Positions 43,559 to 54,230 of a stretch of 64,000 bases of DNA are shown here, one piece after another. The first letter of the stretch is position 1; every line of letters starts with the position of its first letter. The position numbers and the translations under genes were made by a program. The notes beneath the pieces are model-generated. The model worked only from the letters and a program-made list of their open reading frames with translations, did not search any database and was not told the origin of the DNA. The stretch is taken from positions 62,001 to 126,000 of the forward strand of contig NW_022985078.1 of the NCBI RefSeq assembly GCF_010015585.1. Direction: 5' to 3'. This stretch comes from Eremomyces bilateralis CBS 781.70 (Eukaryota > Ascomycota > Dothideomycetes > Eremomycetales > Eremomycetaceae).

Positions 43559-45102
43559 ATGTCGCAGAGCCGGCCGTCGGCGTTCTCGACGCTTCGCATA
43601 GGAGGCAAGGTCCCTATCTGCATTTAGCTGTTGACCCAACACGTGCGACGTCGCAGGTATACTGACGATTTTTTTCCCATTACAGAAGTCATTCGAGAGA
43701 AGGTGCAGGATGGAGTAACTGGCGAAACTAGGGATCTGGCGTATACGCAGTGTAAGATCGTGGGGAAAGGATATTGTGGCGTGGTGTTTCAGACCAAGTT
43801 ATCGCCAAGTGGTGAAGATGCTGCCATCAAACGAGCACTACAAGACAAACGATTCAAGGTATACCATACTGAAATATTCGATAGTTGAAAATAGGGTTCT
43901 AATAGCCGATTTCTAGAATCGAGAGCTACAAATCATGCGTATTGTCCGTCATCCAAACATCGTCGAGTTGAAGGCCTTCTACTACAGCAATGGGGAACAG
44001 GTACGTCACTCTTCTTTCCTGCTTCGATTCAATTTGAACAATTCTGACACCAGACAGGAGAATGAAGTCTACCTGAATCTTGTCCTCAAATTTGTCCCTG
44101 AGACCGTATACCGAGCATCGCAATGGTTCAATAAGATGAAGACGGTCATGCCGATCCTCGAGGTCAAACTTTATATCTACCAGCTCTTCCGCGCTCTCGC
44201 ATACCTCCACTCCCAAGGAATCTGCCACAGGGACATCGACCCTCAAAATCTGCTTCTCGACCCGGCCACCGGCATCTTAAAACTCTGCGATTTTGGCAGC
44301 GCGAAGATCCTAGAAAATAATGAACCGCACGATTCTTACCTCCGCTTAAAGTACTGCCGAGCGCCGGAGTTGATATTTGGAGCGACCAACTACACAACCA
44401 AGATTGGTAGGTTCACGCAGTCGATCCATCCGGTCAAGCTGACATGGTCAGATGTCTGGTCCGCCGGCTGCGTCATGGCGGAATTGATTCTTGGCCATCC
44501 GCTCTTCCCATGTGATTCCTCAATCGACCAGCTCGTGGAGATGATTAAAATGCTCGGAGCGCCCACCCGGGACCAAATCCGCGCGATAAACCCCAAATAC
44601 ATAGGACACAAGTTCCCACAAACCAAACCGCATCCATTCTGCAAAGTATTCAAGCCCACATCCCGTCCTCGCCGTGCCCAATCAGGAAGACCCACCTCTG
44701 ACATCCCCCAGGTCTTCCGCGAAGCCGATGCCGACGCCATCGATCTGATCTCCAAGTTGATCGAATACACCCCCACGCAAAGATTGTTGGCTATCGACGC
44801 TATGGTGCATCCGTTCTTCGACCAGCTGCGGGATCCCAGCACCAAGCTCCCTGATTCCCGTCGCATCAACGGTGCCGCTCGGGAACTGCCCGTGCTGTTC
44901 GATTTCTCCCATCACGGTAAGTGTTCCCTCGGTCTGCGTTATTCTCCCGCTAATCATAGCAGAACTCTCCATCGCCCCTCCACTCAACCAAAAACTCGTC
45001 CCGAAGCACGTCCGCCCGACCTTGCGCGCTAAGGGCCTTGACGTCGATTCACCTTATTTCCGACCCCTCACCAAAGAGGACATGGCGGCTCAGTTGGATT
45101 AA
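43559..45102 (+). CDS. GSK3-family protein kinase, divergent copy
   Basis: Seven exons give 396 residues. Introns: 43605-43685 (GC-AG), 43859-43916, 44001-44057, 44407-44451, 44646-44711 and 44917-44962. The N-terminus [15 protein letters not shown] continues into [20 protein letters not shown], the body KNRELQIMR and [16 protein letters not shown], and the C-terminus [19 protein letters not shown], all as in fungal GSK3 (glycogen synthase kinase 3). Catalytic parts: glycine loop GKGYCG (42-47), Lys64, HRD with Asp160, DFG (179-181). Two changes stand out: the loop reads HRDIDPQN, with Asp162 where nearly all kinases have Lys, and the activation segment reads [12 protein letters not shown] rather than SYICSRYYR-PE. 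The frame is intact, so it is expressed or was recently; activity may be reduced or altered. It is probably a paralogue rather than the main GSK3. Confidence 0.9.
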
Positions 45103-46309
45103 AGACAACCTGTTGATCATTTTGGCGTGTCAATCAATCACGGAAGCCATAGGGTACCCGACATAGGGAGTGGGATGCTTATTTTGTATAAGAAGTAGGA
45201 CACATGGCAGGGCAGATATACCCGGGATTATGTAATGTACAGAATGGGATGACTAAGTAAACCGCCGATTTCCGACACAACCCCCTTCTTTCCACTTGTC
45301 CCTTCTCCTTCAGCACAAGGCCAGCCGACCTAGACCGGAACGCCTGGGCACAGTCCTCTCGCTCGCCTTGGTGGAAACAATGGGGATGGGGGAACCATGG
45401 GAACATCCCGCGATACAGGAATGGGGTGTAATGGAACGGAATGGCACTGAATGGAATTGGGACGCATTCACGAAGTTATGTTTCTAGGAAATTCACATAT
45501 GGTACACCACTACGCAAATCACATCGCACGCAGAGCGCATCTGTCATGTCACGGATGTCAGTTGGTCATTACCGCTCCCTCGCTCCCTCCCCCACTCCCT
45601 CTCTCTCTTTTTCCCCATCTTCCCCTCCCCTCTCTCTATCTCGTAGTTCACAAGAGTCTTGGCACAAGTATGAGTACGAGTACATGTTGGCAGCGAAAAT
45701 TATGGATGGGTTATTTCGATTGTTTTTTTCGTCATTCTGTTCGTTGGCGTTGGTGTGGTGTCATCGTCGTCGTCCGTGTCGTCCTTACCAGTCGTGTCCT
45801 ACTGTTGTTGATGGACCTTTCCCGTCCCCATCCAACCATTCGTTCCTCTACCAGCCAGCCAGTAGTCACCCAGCGTCTCCTGACCTCCCTCGACTACGAC
45901 CTCCCACCCAGCGTTTGACGCCGCGCTTCAACAACCACATGTCCCGATTAACCATCCCGATCGATGATCAACAGTAACGTCTCATCGCATACAACTGTGC
46001 CCTCTGTCCTCCCGACCAACCGATCACCAGCTTCCCCCATTTCTTAACAGTCCCCCCAAAAGGGGTTAGGGAGACCGATTTGGCGAGCAGCGTACCTGTT
46101 TCTCTCCCTTCCTCTCCTCCACGCCATTCCACTTCGCCTCCCGAGAAAGTGTGTGCTTTCGATTTTTGAACCATTGCTTCCACGTGTGCAGATACCTTGC
46201 GACTCGTCTATTTTGTCCCTTTCGTTTAATCCGGGGAGCAGATGGGCCTATATTCTGTGGTGTCCTTCTGGTTAATCCGTCGGGCGCCTTCGAATTGCGG
46301 TACGATTAC
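45103..46309. other. Intergenic, 1.2 kb
   Basis: Pyrimidine-rich stretch at 45570-45640. No gene is supported. Confidence 0.4.
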
Positions 46310-46525
46310 CTGGACGTCGAGCTAGCGTGCGTCAGCTACCGCACTCGCCCGTTGTGAGAGCATCTGGTGGAGGTCTTCCGTGCCTGCCGCCGTGATCAGG
46401 TTCGGTCGTGAGTCGCTGTGGGCTAAACAGTGGAGGAGGACGTGCCGGACTGTTGGTGCTTGTTAGCCGCATGCGCAGCCTACGAAAACTATCTCCATCT
46501 CAACAAGAACCTGCCGTCGCTCGTT
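46310..46525 (-). mobile_element. LINE 3' relic (terminal Cys/His motif)
   Basis: The minus strand encodes GCACG, a stop, then QAPTVRHVLLHCLAHSDSR and LHQMLSQRA, which matches the C-x-C-G...H-x3-H/C motif at the end of fungal non-LTR polyproteins. It is not the same family as the copies at 23035 and 34081. It is short and broken by stops. Confidence 0.5.
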
Positions 46526-47927
46526 AAGTGCAGCTTTTGGTGTCCAAGAAAGGTTACTTGAATCGCGAATCATCTACTTTCACGAACAAGAGGTGGCTTT
46601 TGAATGTTTTGTGGGAATGGACTGCAAATGTAATAGGATCCATGAAGGCCAACACGCGAAGCACGTCAAAGCCCGATTTTCCCAAGCGCTTGCAAGTGAA
46701 AGGGGCAAAAATCACACTTTAGAGACGGCCCTGGATCCATATTCCTATTTATGCGAAGATTGCATTGGGAAAAGACTCACTATCCCACGAAACACCTTTC
46801 CAGCCCTGTCGAGTTTGGCCAGCAGGTTGAGTGGTGGACTTACTAAATTTTACGCTAAGGTCTAGGAGGATAATCTCATATATAGGCTCCTCTGGGAGAG
46901 AAGAGACCCAAAAAGGCCACATTGCCACAAGAGCTATGCCCACCTAGCTGGCCATGGCCGTCGAGGACTGGTGCACTGAATTGAAACCATCAGGCAAGCC
47001 ACCTATCTGGTGTGAGTGTAGAGATCATCGACGTACAATATAGCGCTGCGACCCCCGACTCTTTTAGTCTCCCTTCTGACGGAACTCCGGTATTGGGTGA
47101 GAATGTCATTACAACAAAGCTTTGGACAGCTGGAGGACGCTAAGTTGGACCAGACATGGTTCCATGATCACGACTTGAGCTAGATGACCAAGTCCTGGCG
47201 GAAACAACAAGGGAGAAGAAAGTCGAATGCCTTGGGATGCCGAAAGTCAATTACGGTAAGATACTCGCGCTGGTACTGATCAAGAAGCAGGTTCAGGGCG
47301 AGGAGTTCTACTATTGAGTTGGCATAGATGACCTAAATGAGGAGGTGATCGAGGATACAGCTTTGATGGAGATCAAGGTTGAATGATCGACTACTTGCTC
47401 TAAATGAAAACCAAAAAAGGGTGGGGTAAAAAAGAGAAAAATGTAAGTCCTGTGGGATTCAATCTTGCACCTTTCCACGCCGCAACCCCTGGGTCAGATT
47501 GGAGAACTACTCATTGACTCCCCCTTACCCAGGGTTTTGTAGGATTGGTACTGGGTGTCAATTGCACCACACATGACTTATTGATTATAAATCTACAATC
47601 AGTAATTATATACCACCATGCTGCATTCCCACATCACCTTCACCTACCGATATTGACGTTCCCGTGCTAGCTGCGAATAACACATTGGTTTTCGGACACA
47701 CTCAAACTTTGTTGTATATATGATGGAGGGTTCTACATCTACGTTTTCTAAGGCAGATGCCTTTCTGTTATTTTCCGATCTGTCCAATGCTCCCCTTTCC
47801 CTATCCAGTGCTTTCTTTCAACTCATACATCACCACTGTAACCCCCTTTCTTGGGCGTCTTCAGGGAAACCGGCAGTGTTAGGCGCCACGGTAGGAGGTT
47901 TCCTCTACCCGGACGCTACTTAGACTA
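46526..47927. other. Unassigned, 1.4 kb
   Basis: A 90-codon frame at 46593-46865 has two CxxC-like pairs (MDCKC and LCEDC) but no identifiable family or splice partners. The rest shows nothing recognisable. Confidence 0.35.
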
Positions 47928-48340
47928 ACGTAATCCACAAGTGAGTTAGCCATACAAGCGAGTTAGCCAGGCCAAATCTCACCAGAATCGGGATATTTCA
48001 TTGCCCTCTATCTCAATAACAACATTATAATAAAGACTAAAAGTTGGTAGATAGACTTTACTAGTCATTTTAAGTCTTTTCTTAAATTTATAGAGCTTAG
48101 TTATGGTAGTGGTAGATATATCTAGGTCCTAGGTGTTAAAAGGTGCTAGAATCTACTCTGACCTAGGTATATCCACAACTACAATGGCTAGAGCTCTATA
48201 AATTTAAGCAAAGGCTTAAAATGACTAACTAGTAAAGTCTATCTACCAACTTTTAGACTTTATTATAATGCTATTGTTGAGATACAGTATCCTGATTTTG
48301 GTGAGATTTGGCCTGGCTAACTCACTTGTGGATTACGTTA
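47926..48340. mobile_element. Foldback MITE, 411 bp, near-complete palindrome
   Basis: The element begins ACGTAATCCACAAGTGAGTT at 47928 and ends with the reverse complement at 48338. TA lies directly outside both ends (47926-47927, 48339-48340). Almost the whole length pairs with itself: after the outer 45 bases the arms continue through GGTAGATAGACTTTACTAG and AAATTTATAGAGC to a centre near 48130-48150. The left arm carries a 17-base duplication of GAGTTAGCC. There is no coding capacity. TA target duplication points to mobilisation by a Tc1-mariner transposase elsewhere. Confidence 0.9.
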
Positions 48341-51300
48341 GAGATTCATAGCCTCCAAAGTCATATCCAAAGCTGAGGAGATCAATTGGTCTCTACTGGA
48401 GCTATCCTCGGGCGGTTCAGGGGCAAGTCAGGCGTTGAGAACCCATTCAGTGCATCTAGTCACCTCCGATCACGAACATACCGCAAAGACATTCCGATAT
48501 TCTCGATTCCATAAGATCCAAAATGATGAATAAAGAGCGCGGCGACTGAAATACTTGGTTCAAAATTGCAAAGTTTAGGGTTGAGGCGGTCCCTCTGGTT
48601 CTAAGCCATGCGGTGGGTTAACCTTCACCATCAGGATCGGAATACTGGAGACGACATGTGAAGATAGGGGTCTTCGCCGCAACGCTGCATCCAAACTTTC
48701 CTATACTAAACCGGAATCTCTGCTAACGCCTTTTCTTTATATTAACTATCTGCCGAACCTTGATCTTCCTACCCTAGGTCCTCGCCGCTCTATGACAACA
48801 GTGTCCTGGCAACCCGTGCCTCGAGCCCCCTGTCCTCTGAACCGGTTACGTGAGCTAGGATGAAGCGGCTCTACCGTGACTATGCACTAATCCGACGTGG
48901 CATTGGAGAGCGTCGGGTTTGCGATTGGTCCTGCTTTTCGAAGGACCTTAAATGCGGAAGGGGGAGCAGTGACGGAGTCTTTGTGAGAGATCCATCGTAG
49001 GATGCCACTGAATCCCTGATGGAATTTCCTGCTGTGACAAGTCCAGCGATAAGCATCGCAACACAGGAGGATTGCGGCCTTTTATTCATCGGTTTATGCC
49101 AGCCGTGATAGTCATTCGGGGTCATCCGAAGGCGGAGCCGTTTGGAGCGTCCTAGGCGCTCCATTCCATTTAGTATGCATTGTTGTGGAGACAAACATCA
49201 ATCAGACAACAGAAGAGTCACGAACCATTGGAATTACTGCATTCGATACTCAACAACCGGACCCAAGAGGAGCCAAAGGGTAGTAATCGAATCCACATCG
49301 TGGAGTTACCTACCAAGTAAGTCCATAGCCACGAGGCTAAACGAATAGCGCATCTACCCACAATCAAGTGACCTCCATCCACCAACCTAACGCACCGGTC
49401 GATCAAGCACGCCTCAAACAATGCCCGGCCATCATCCCCGCTGTCCCACCACGCCAGAAAACAATGCCCGTCCCAGAACACCGACCTCCTCCCACCGCCG
49501 CGTCCCACCTTCCGCTGCGACTTCCTGCGCGCGGGTTCCACCGCATGCGATATCCCCGCATGCGGCGCCAATCGTCGGGGTGGGTGATGATGTAGAGGGC
49601 GGATACGGCAGGATCGGCGGGCCGTTGGGAATCGGGCTGGATGGAAGGGGTGGAGATGGGGTTTGGGTCGGGAGGACCGGTTGGTTGGGGAGGTGTGTGA
49701 TGGGTTGGGAGGTTGGAGGTGGAGGTTACACGGGGGATATAGGCTTTTTGAGCGGATCATGCGATATCCTTGCGCATCACTGTAGTGTCTACACTTGGCG
49801 AGTGGGACGTCGACTGTTCGTTGACCTGATGGAGGTCGAGCAGACGGTACGCCGTTTCTTAGTTTTTTAATGTAGTAGGTCGGCACTATATGGAATTCAA
49901 GCCCATCCCGGCGGCGATCACCCATTCCCTTCCGTCTAGCTGCTCCCTTGCCGCTGCGGCAACCAGGTAATCGGTCTACGTCGGGAGGCATATGATAGAT
50001 TACCTAGCACTTAACATCCATCAGATGCGGTACCGTGATATACCGGATCAGTTGTGGTGCCTTAATCTGGGGAGATTGAAGCGGACGGGGGGTGATGAGC
50101 TGAAGGCATGTCGGTTGGGGAGGAGAGATAGACGAGAGGTAATATACTAGGGTTCGCGAAAGGACCTACAGTACTCCGTACTATGCTCGGGATGATGCGA
50201 TTTACGAGGAAGTGAACGGCGTTAATATGGCTTGGATCTTTGCACTGTCTTGGTCTCGGTCTCTGGATTCTTAGTATCCATGCAATGGATATTGCGGGAG
50301 CAATCGGATAGACTCCTTTAGATGCGATGCGAGGTTTGGGGAAGTTTGCTGGCTAGGAAATTATGCAGCCATCTGTACTCAACCTTGCATCATCAGCAGG
50401 ATAGAGATGCAAGTTGAAGGGGAAGCTCCACCTCCTTATCTGCCTCTGCTTGGAATTCAGGAGGCTCGTTCTGTCACAGTCGCACGACAGGCTCCATCAT
50501 CGTCTCTGCATCATCGAAACGTGCAATTTCGAGCCCATGATTGCGAGAATGTCGCGAATCCGATGGAACGTCCGATTGACCACGAAACAAACTCGTCCGA
50601 TCAGCACGTGATCCCCGCAACCGAACCAAGCTGACCTGCGTATAGATTCATTTGGCTTACCGCTGCTGCATCCTCGTCGTTGCACAGGAAGGACGTGCCA
50701 TTCGTAGGATTCATTTATCCCCCGTTGATCTCCCGACCCCGACATTCCCCAGATTTTTATTAGTTGCGCATGTTAGACGTTAGCCTATATCCATACATGC
50801 CATTTACCCAGGATTCGGCTGCGCAAATTATAAATATGCCCATCAAATGTGATTCAGGCACGGTGCTCTGGAAGCCCCGCACCGACTCCCCTGTGCACCC
50901 TGCGTTCCTCGCCCCAACGTGCACGGAAACATCAAACATCGAAGCGGCTGAAACACTGTGGTAAATTTGGGGCGCGCACACCCGTCCACTGTGGGATGTT
51001 TCAGATTCGTGGAATCCTGGAGCCGGAGAGGTGGTCGGCTTGGTTCCGCTAGTGATTCAGAGGGGCAGCGAACGGACGCGTCTGTCTCAGACATAGTTTA
51101 GGGCCTGTGTGCTAGACACAAAGGGACTATTTATTGTTGTGGCGGTTCTAGGGTCGTGGAGGTTCGGGTACCTGCTTGGTAGGCTGTTGGTGACATCGGG
51201 ACGGGTAGAAGTGATGGTATCTAATCTTAGAGTCGTGGGGAGAGGTGGAGGTACCGTATGAACGTGTGTCAATTGTTGAATCTGGACTATTGGAAGACGT

Positions 51301-54230
51301 GTCCATGAGTTGAGCCGTTTCAGCATTCAAGCCCATCTGAATCCGATGTGATTTGGAGCAGGGCAATCCCTGGCGAAACCGGTAACAGCGAACATCAAAC
51401 GCTCGACCCTTTGCACTATTTTGCAATTTGCATAGTAGCTCCGGGATGCGATGAGGGGATTGATCGCTTTTCGGGTAGGTTAGTATTTAGTACGGAATAG
51501 GATTAGAGGATCATTTCCACCACATCTTTATGTTCAGGACTTCAGGTATGGATACACGCGGTACGGAAGTATCCGAGGTATCCTGAACGGTCGAAAGCGA
51601 CATGACCTTCCCGAAATGTCTCCTTGTCCACCACTCAGAAATCGATCCAGCTCATATCACATCGAGGGATTTTGCGCAAACCTGCAGTGCCGTAGACACG
51701 GCATACGACCACGCAATGGACATCCAGCGACAGGTCAAGCGTGCGGACCAGGCGTTTCAAGTTTGCCTGACCAGCCTCATGATCTCCATTCTTCACCGTT
51801 GCGCAAGGGAATATCCTGGCGTTGCCGAGTTGCGATAGTCTGGTTAATTTCACCTGATAATACGGACTACGGAGTTCTTATTAAAGGCATGGATATATGT
51901 ACTTGGTACTTCTTGTCATTGTGTAGTATGGTACACCAGTGCTCGCGGGCCCTCTTCATGAGACGGCTTGCGATTCACGACCTAACTGTCGGGATGGCAA
52001 CGCGGGTAGCGGCAGTAGCGAACGTGGAAAGCAGCACAGTTCGATCGATCGAACTTCCGTAACGAACACAATCCGCTCTGCGATTGATGAGAATGGCAAA
52101 TGGGTAACGAGTGGCAATCGATCAGGTATGACTTCTGATATGTAGTTGGATGAAGGAATTGACCCCGCTGCACGCCGCCCGATCAGCACCATCGCTAAGA
52201 ATAAATCGTTGAGCTCGAGCTGGTGGTGGCATTGTCCCCACGATTGGGCGGGATGTCGCGATACCCCTGGTCAGGCACCCCTCCTGATCCCTTTCGCCTC
52301 ACTGATGAGCCACAAGTTGGCACTGATGATTGATGATGTCGAAATGCCAATCAGACTCGGTTCTGGTGTCTGCAAGGCTGAGAGCGCAAGGCACGAACCA
52401 GGACGGCATCGGACCATCAACAAGAAGCAGAGATGCTGTGAACGCGTGTTGTATTTCCAACCAGGCGGGGGGATATTTGGTGTCAATCGTGTTGGAAGAT
52501 GGTTTGAGATACAGACTTCAGGATTCGATGACGACTTCTCCTTTTTATGTAAATCGATCTAACTTGACTCTTCTCTACAAAGACGGGGTTCCGTATCTCT
52601 TATTATAACATAGCAAACAGATTTGTTTATTGATCGGTGTTGATATTGTTCGCCCAGCTGCTGTTAATCTCCAAATCTTCTTGGTGGCCCCTGCCGCTAA
52701 TCCTATTTGGGCATCGTATGAAGCCACAATAACTCAATAATAAGGCACATGAACCTCCACGCTGACGGCCACATATTTCAAGTTTTCAAGCTGAAAATCT
52801 CCAGTCGATAATCAATCAATAGTAGTAATTAGTCTCCTACGGAGTAGATTTCATGCAATCCATGGGGATTATGAAATCTTCACGCGCTGCAGTGCGACCA
52901 TCCAGTAGAACCTTTGATACGCGCATGTCCAGCAGAAAATCAAGCTAACCTTCCCATGCTCTCGACCTAACAGCCATTACGTGTTCTGTATCTGTATTCT
53001 ACACATTATAGCTTCTCAGGAGACCATTACAGTTCAGACAGCTATGAATCCCGCTCTCCGAGATTAGGTATACATATCATACCGTCCCTAACTATATCAT
53101 GTGCAGAATAGAAATATTCTCAGCTCTGCGAAAACAATAACTATTAAGGCGATGATAAGGCCTGTTAATAGGAGCAACAACCTGGAAGATTAGAAGGAAG
53201 GAACCCCCCGGTCGACCTTCCCACTTAGCACCAAGGCCGCGACCCTCCCGGCCCACTGAGCTGACCCACCACACCCCATCAATTCACCAATCAGCCATCC
53301 CTGCGGGTTCAGTGGAGGAAAGAGCGGAAACTGAGAGAGGGAAAGCGCCGAGCAGCGAGCGACCATCGCAGATCGATTGGATTCAACGTGAACCGCCGCC
53401 ATGATTCTTCACTTTGCAGTATTGGACTCTTAGTGTTCTCACTTCTCGAGTTACGACGACAAGACTTCTTCCCCCCCAGTCCATCCAACTCTCTCTCTAT
53501 CCACTTCCACCTCTCCTATTCCCATTTCATCCCTCATCCTGATGATCAGGGAGTTTGGTTAATGTCTTCGGTTCCACACGATTTCTCCATCCGATCTCAT
53601 CACTTTCGTCCATCGAGGACACCTGGAACGTCCCTGAATCGACCCGTATTCAGCTTCCCGACGTCGCGGATCACCCTTCTCACTCGCTGACGATTCACCT
53701 TCGAATATTTCCTTCTCCTTCACGATTTCACGACCTTATATACGTATTCCCGGATCTGGATCCATTGCTCTGCCTTCGTTTAGCTTTCACGACCCTGTTC
53801 CGAGTTCTGCACTTCGTTTTCTCGCCCGACTGCGTCTCCTGAAATCTTACCCCAGCGTTTCAGGTTCCTGGATATTCTACCCAGCCCAATACCGTCGACA
53901 ACATCAACGAAACGCTTCGGACGGGTTCGATGCATGCCATACGATCGAGACCGATTCACCATTCCCTTTGATGCACGACATCTGACGTTCGTTCTCGGAG
54001 GATTTCCTCAGGGTCGTCTTGGGGTCGAGCATAGTTATTTCCGATCCCCACACCTACTTGCACGATTCAGGGCACGCAATCCAAATCGCTCGGCGACGAT
54101 CTTTGCGATCAGAGCACACAAATTCAACATCGGCCATTGACACGGTGGAATAACATCGTGGGAGGCCAGCACAGATCACAACTCGTTATTTGAGTATCTT
54201 TATCGGGTGGAAACGCAAATCGTAGCCACG
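48341..54230. other. Gene-poor stretch of 5.9 kb
   Basis: I tested every longer open stretch (49218-49991 minus, 49421-49870, 51602-51838, 51616-52062, 52146-52562) and found no recognisable domain, signal peptide or splice chain. The last 850 bases (from about 53400) are pyrimidine-rich and form the likely leader of the LIM-RhoGAP gene. No repeats with clear ends were found. Confidence 0.45.

Noticed and set aside
46593-46865. 90-codon frame with two CxxC-like pairs
   Set aside because: No family recognised; surrounded by repeat remains.
49218-49991. 257-codon minus-strand frame
   Set aside because: Arg/His/Pro-rich without any recognisable motif, and an equally long frame exists on the other strand; not supportable.
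51602-51838. 78-codon frame with a helix-like end (AFQVCLTSLMISILHRCA)
   Set aside because: Resembles the end of some fungal regulators only vaguely; no other exons found.
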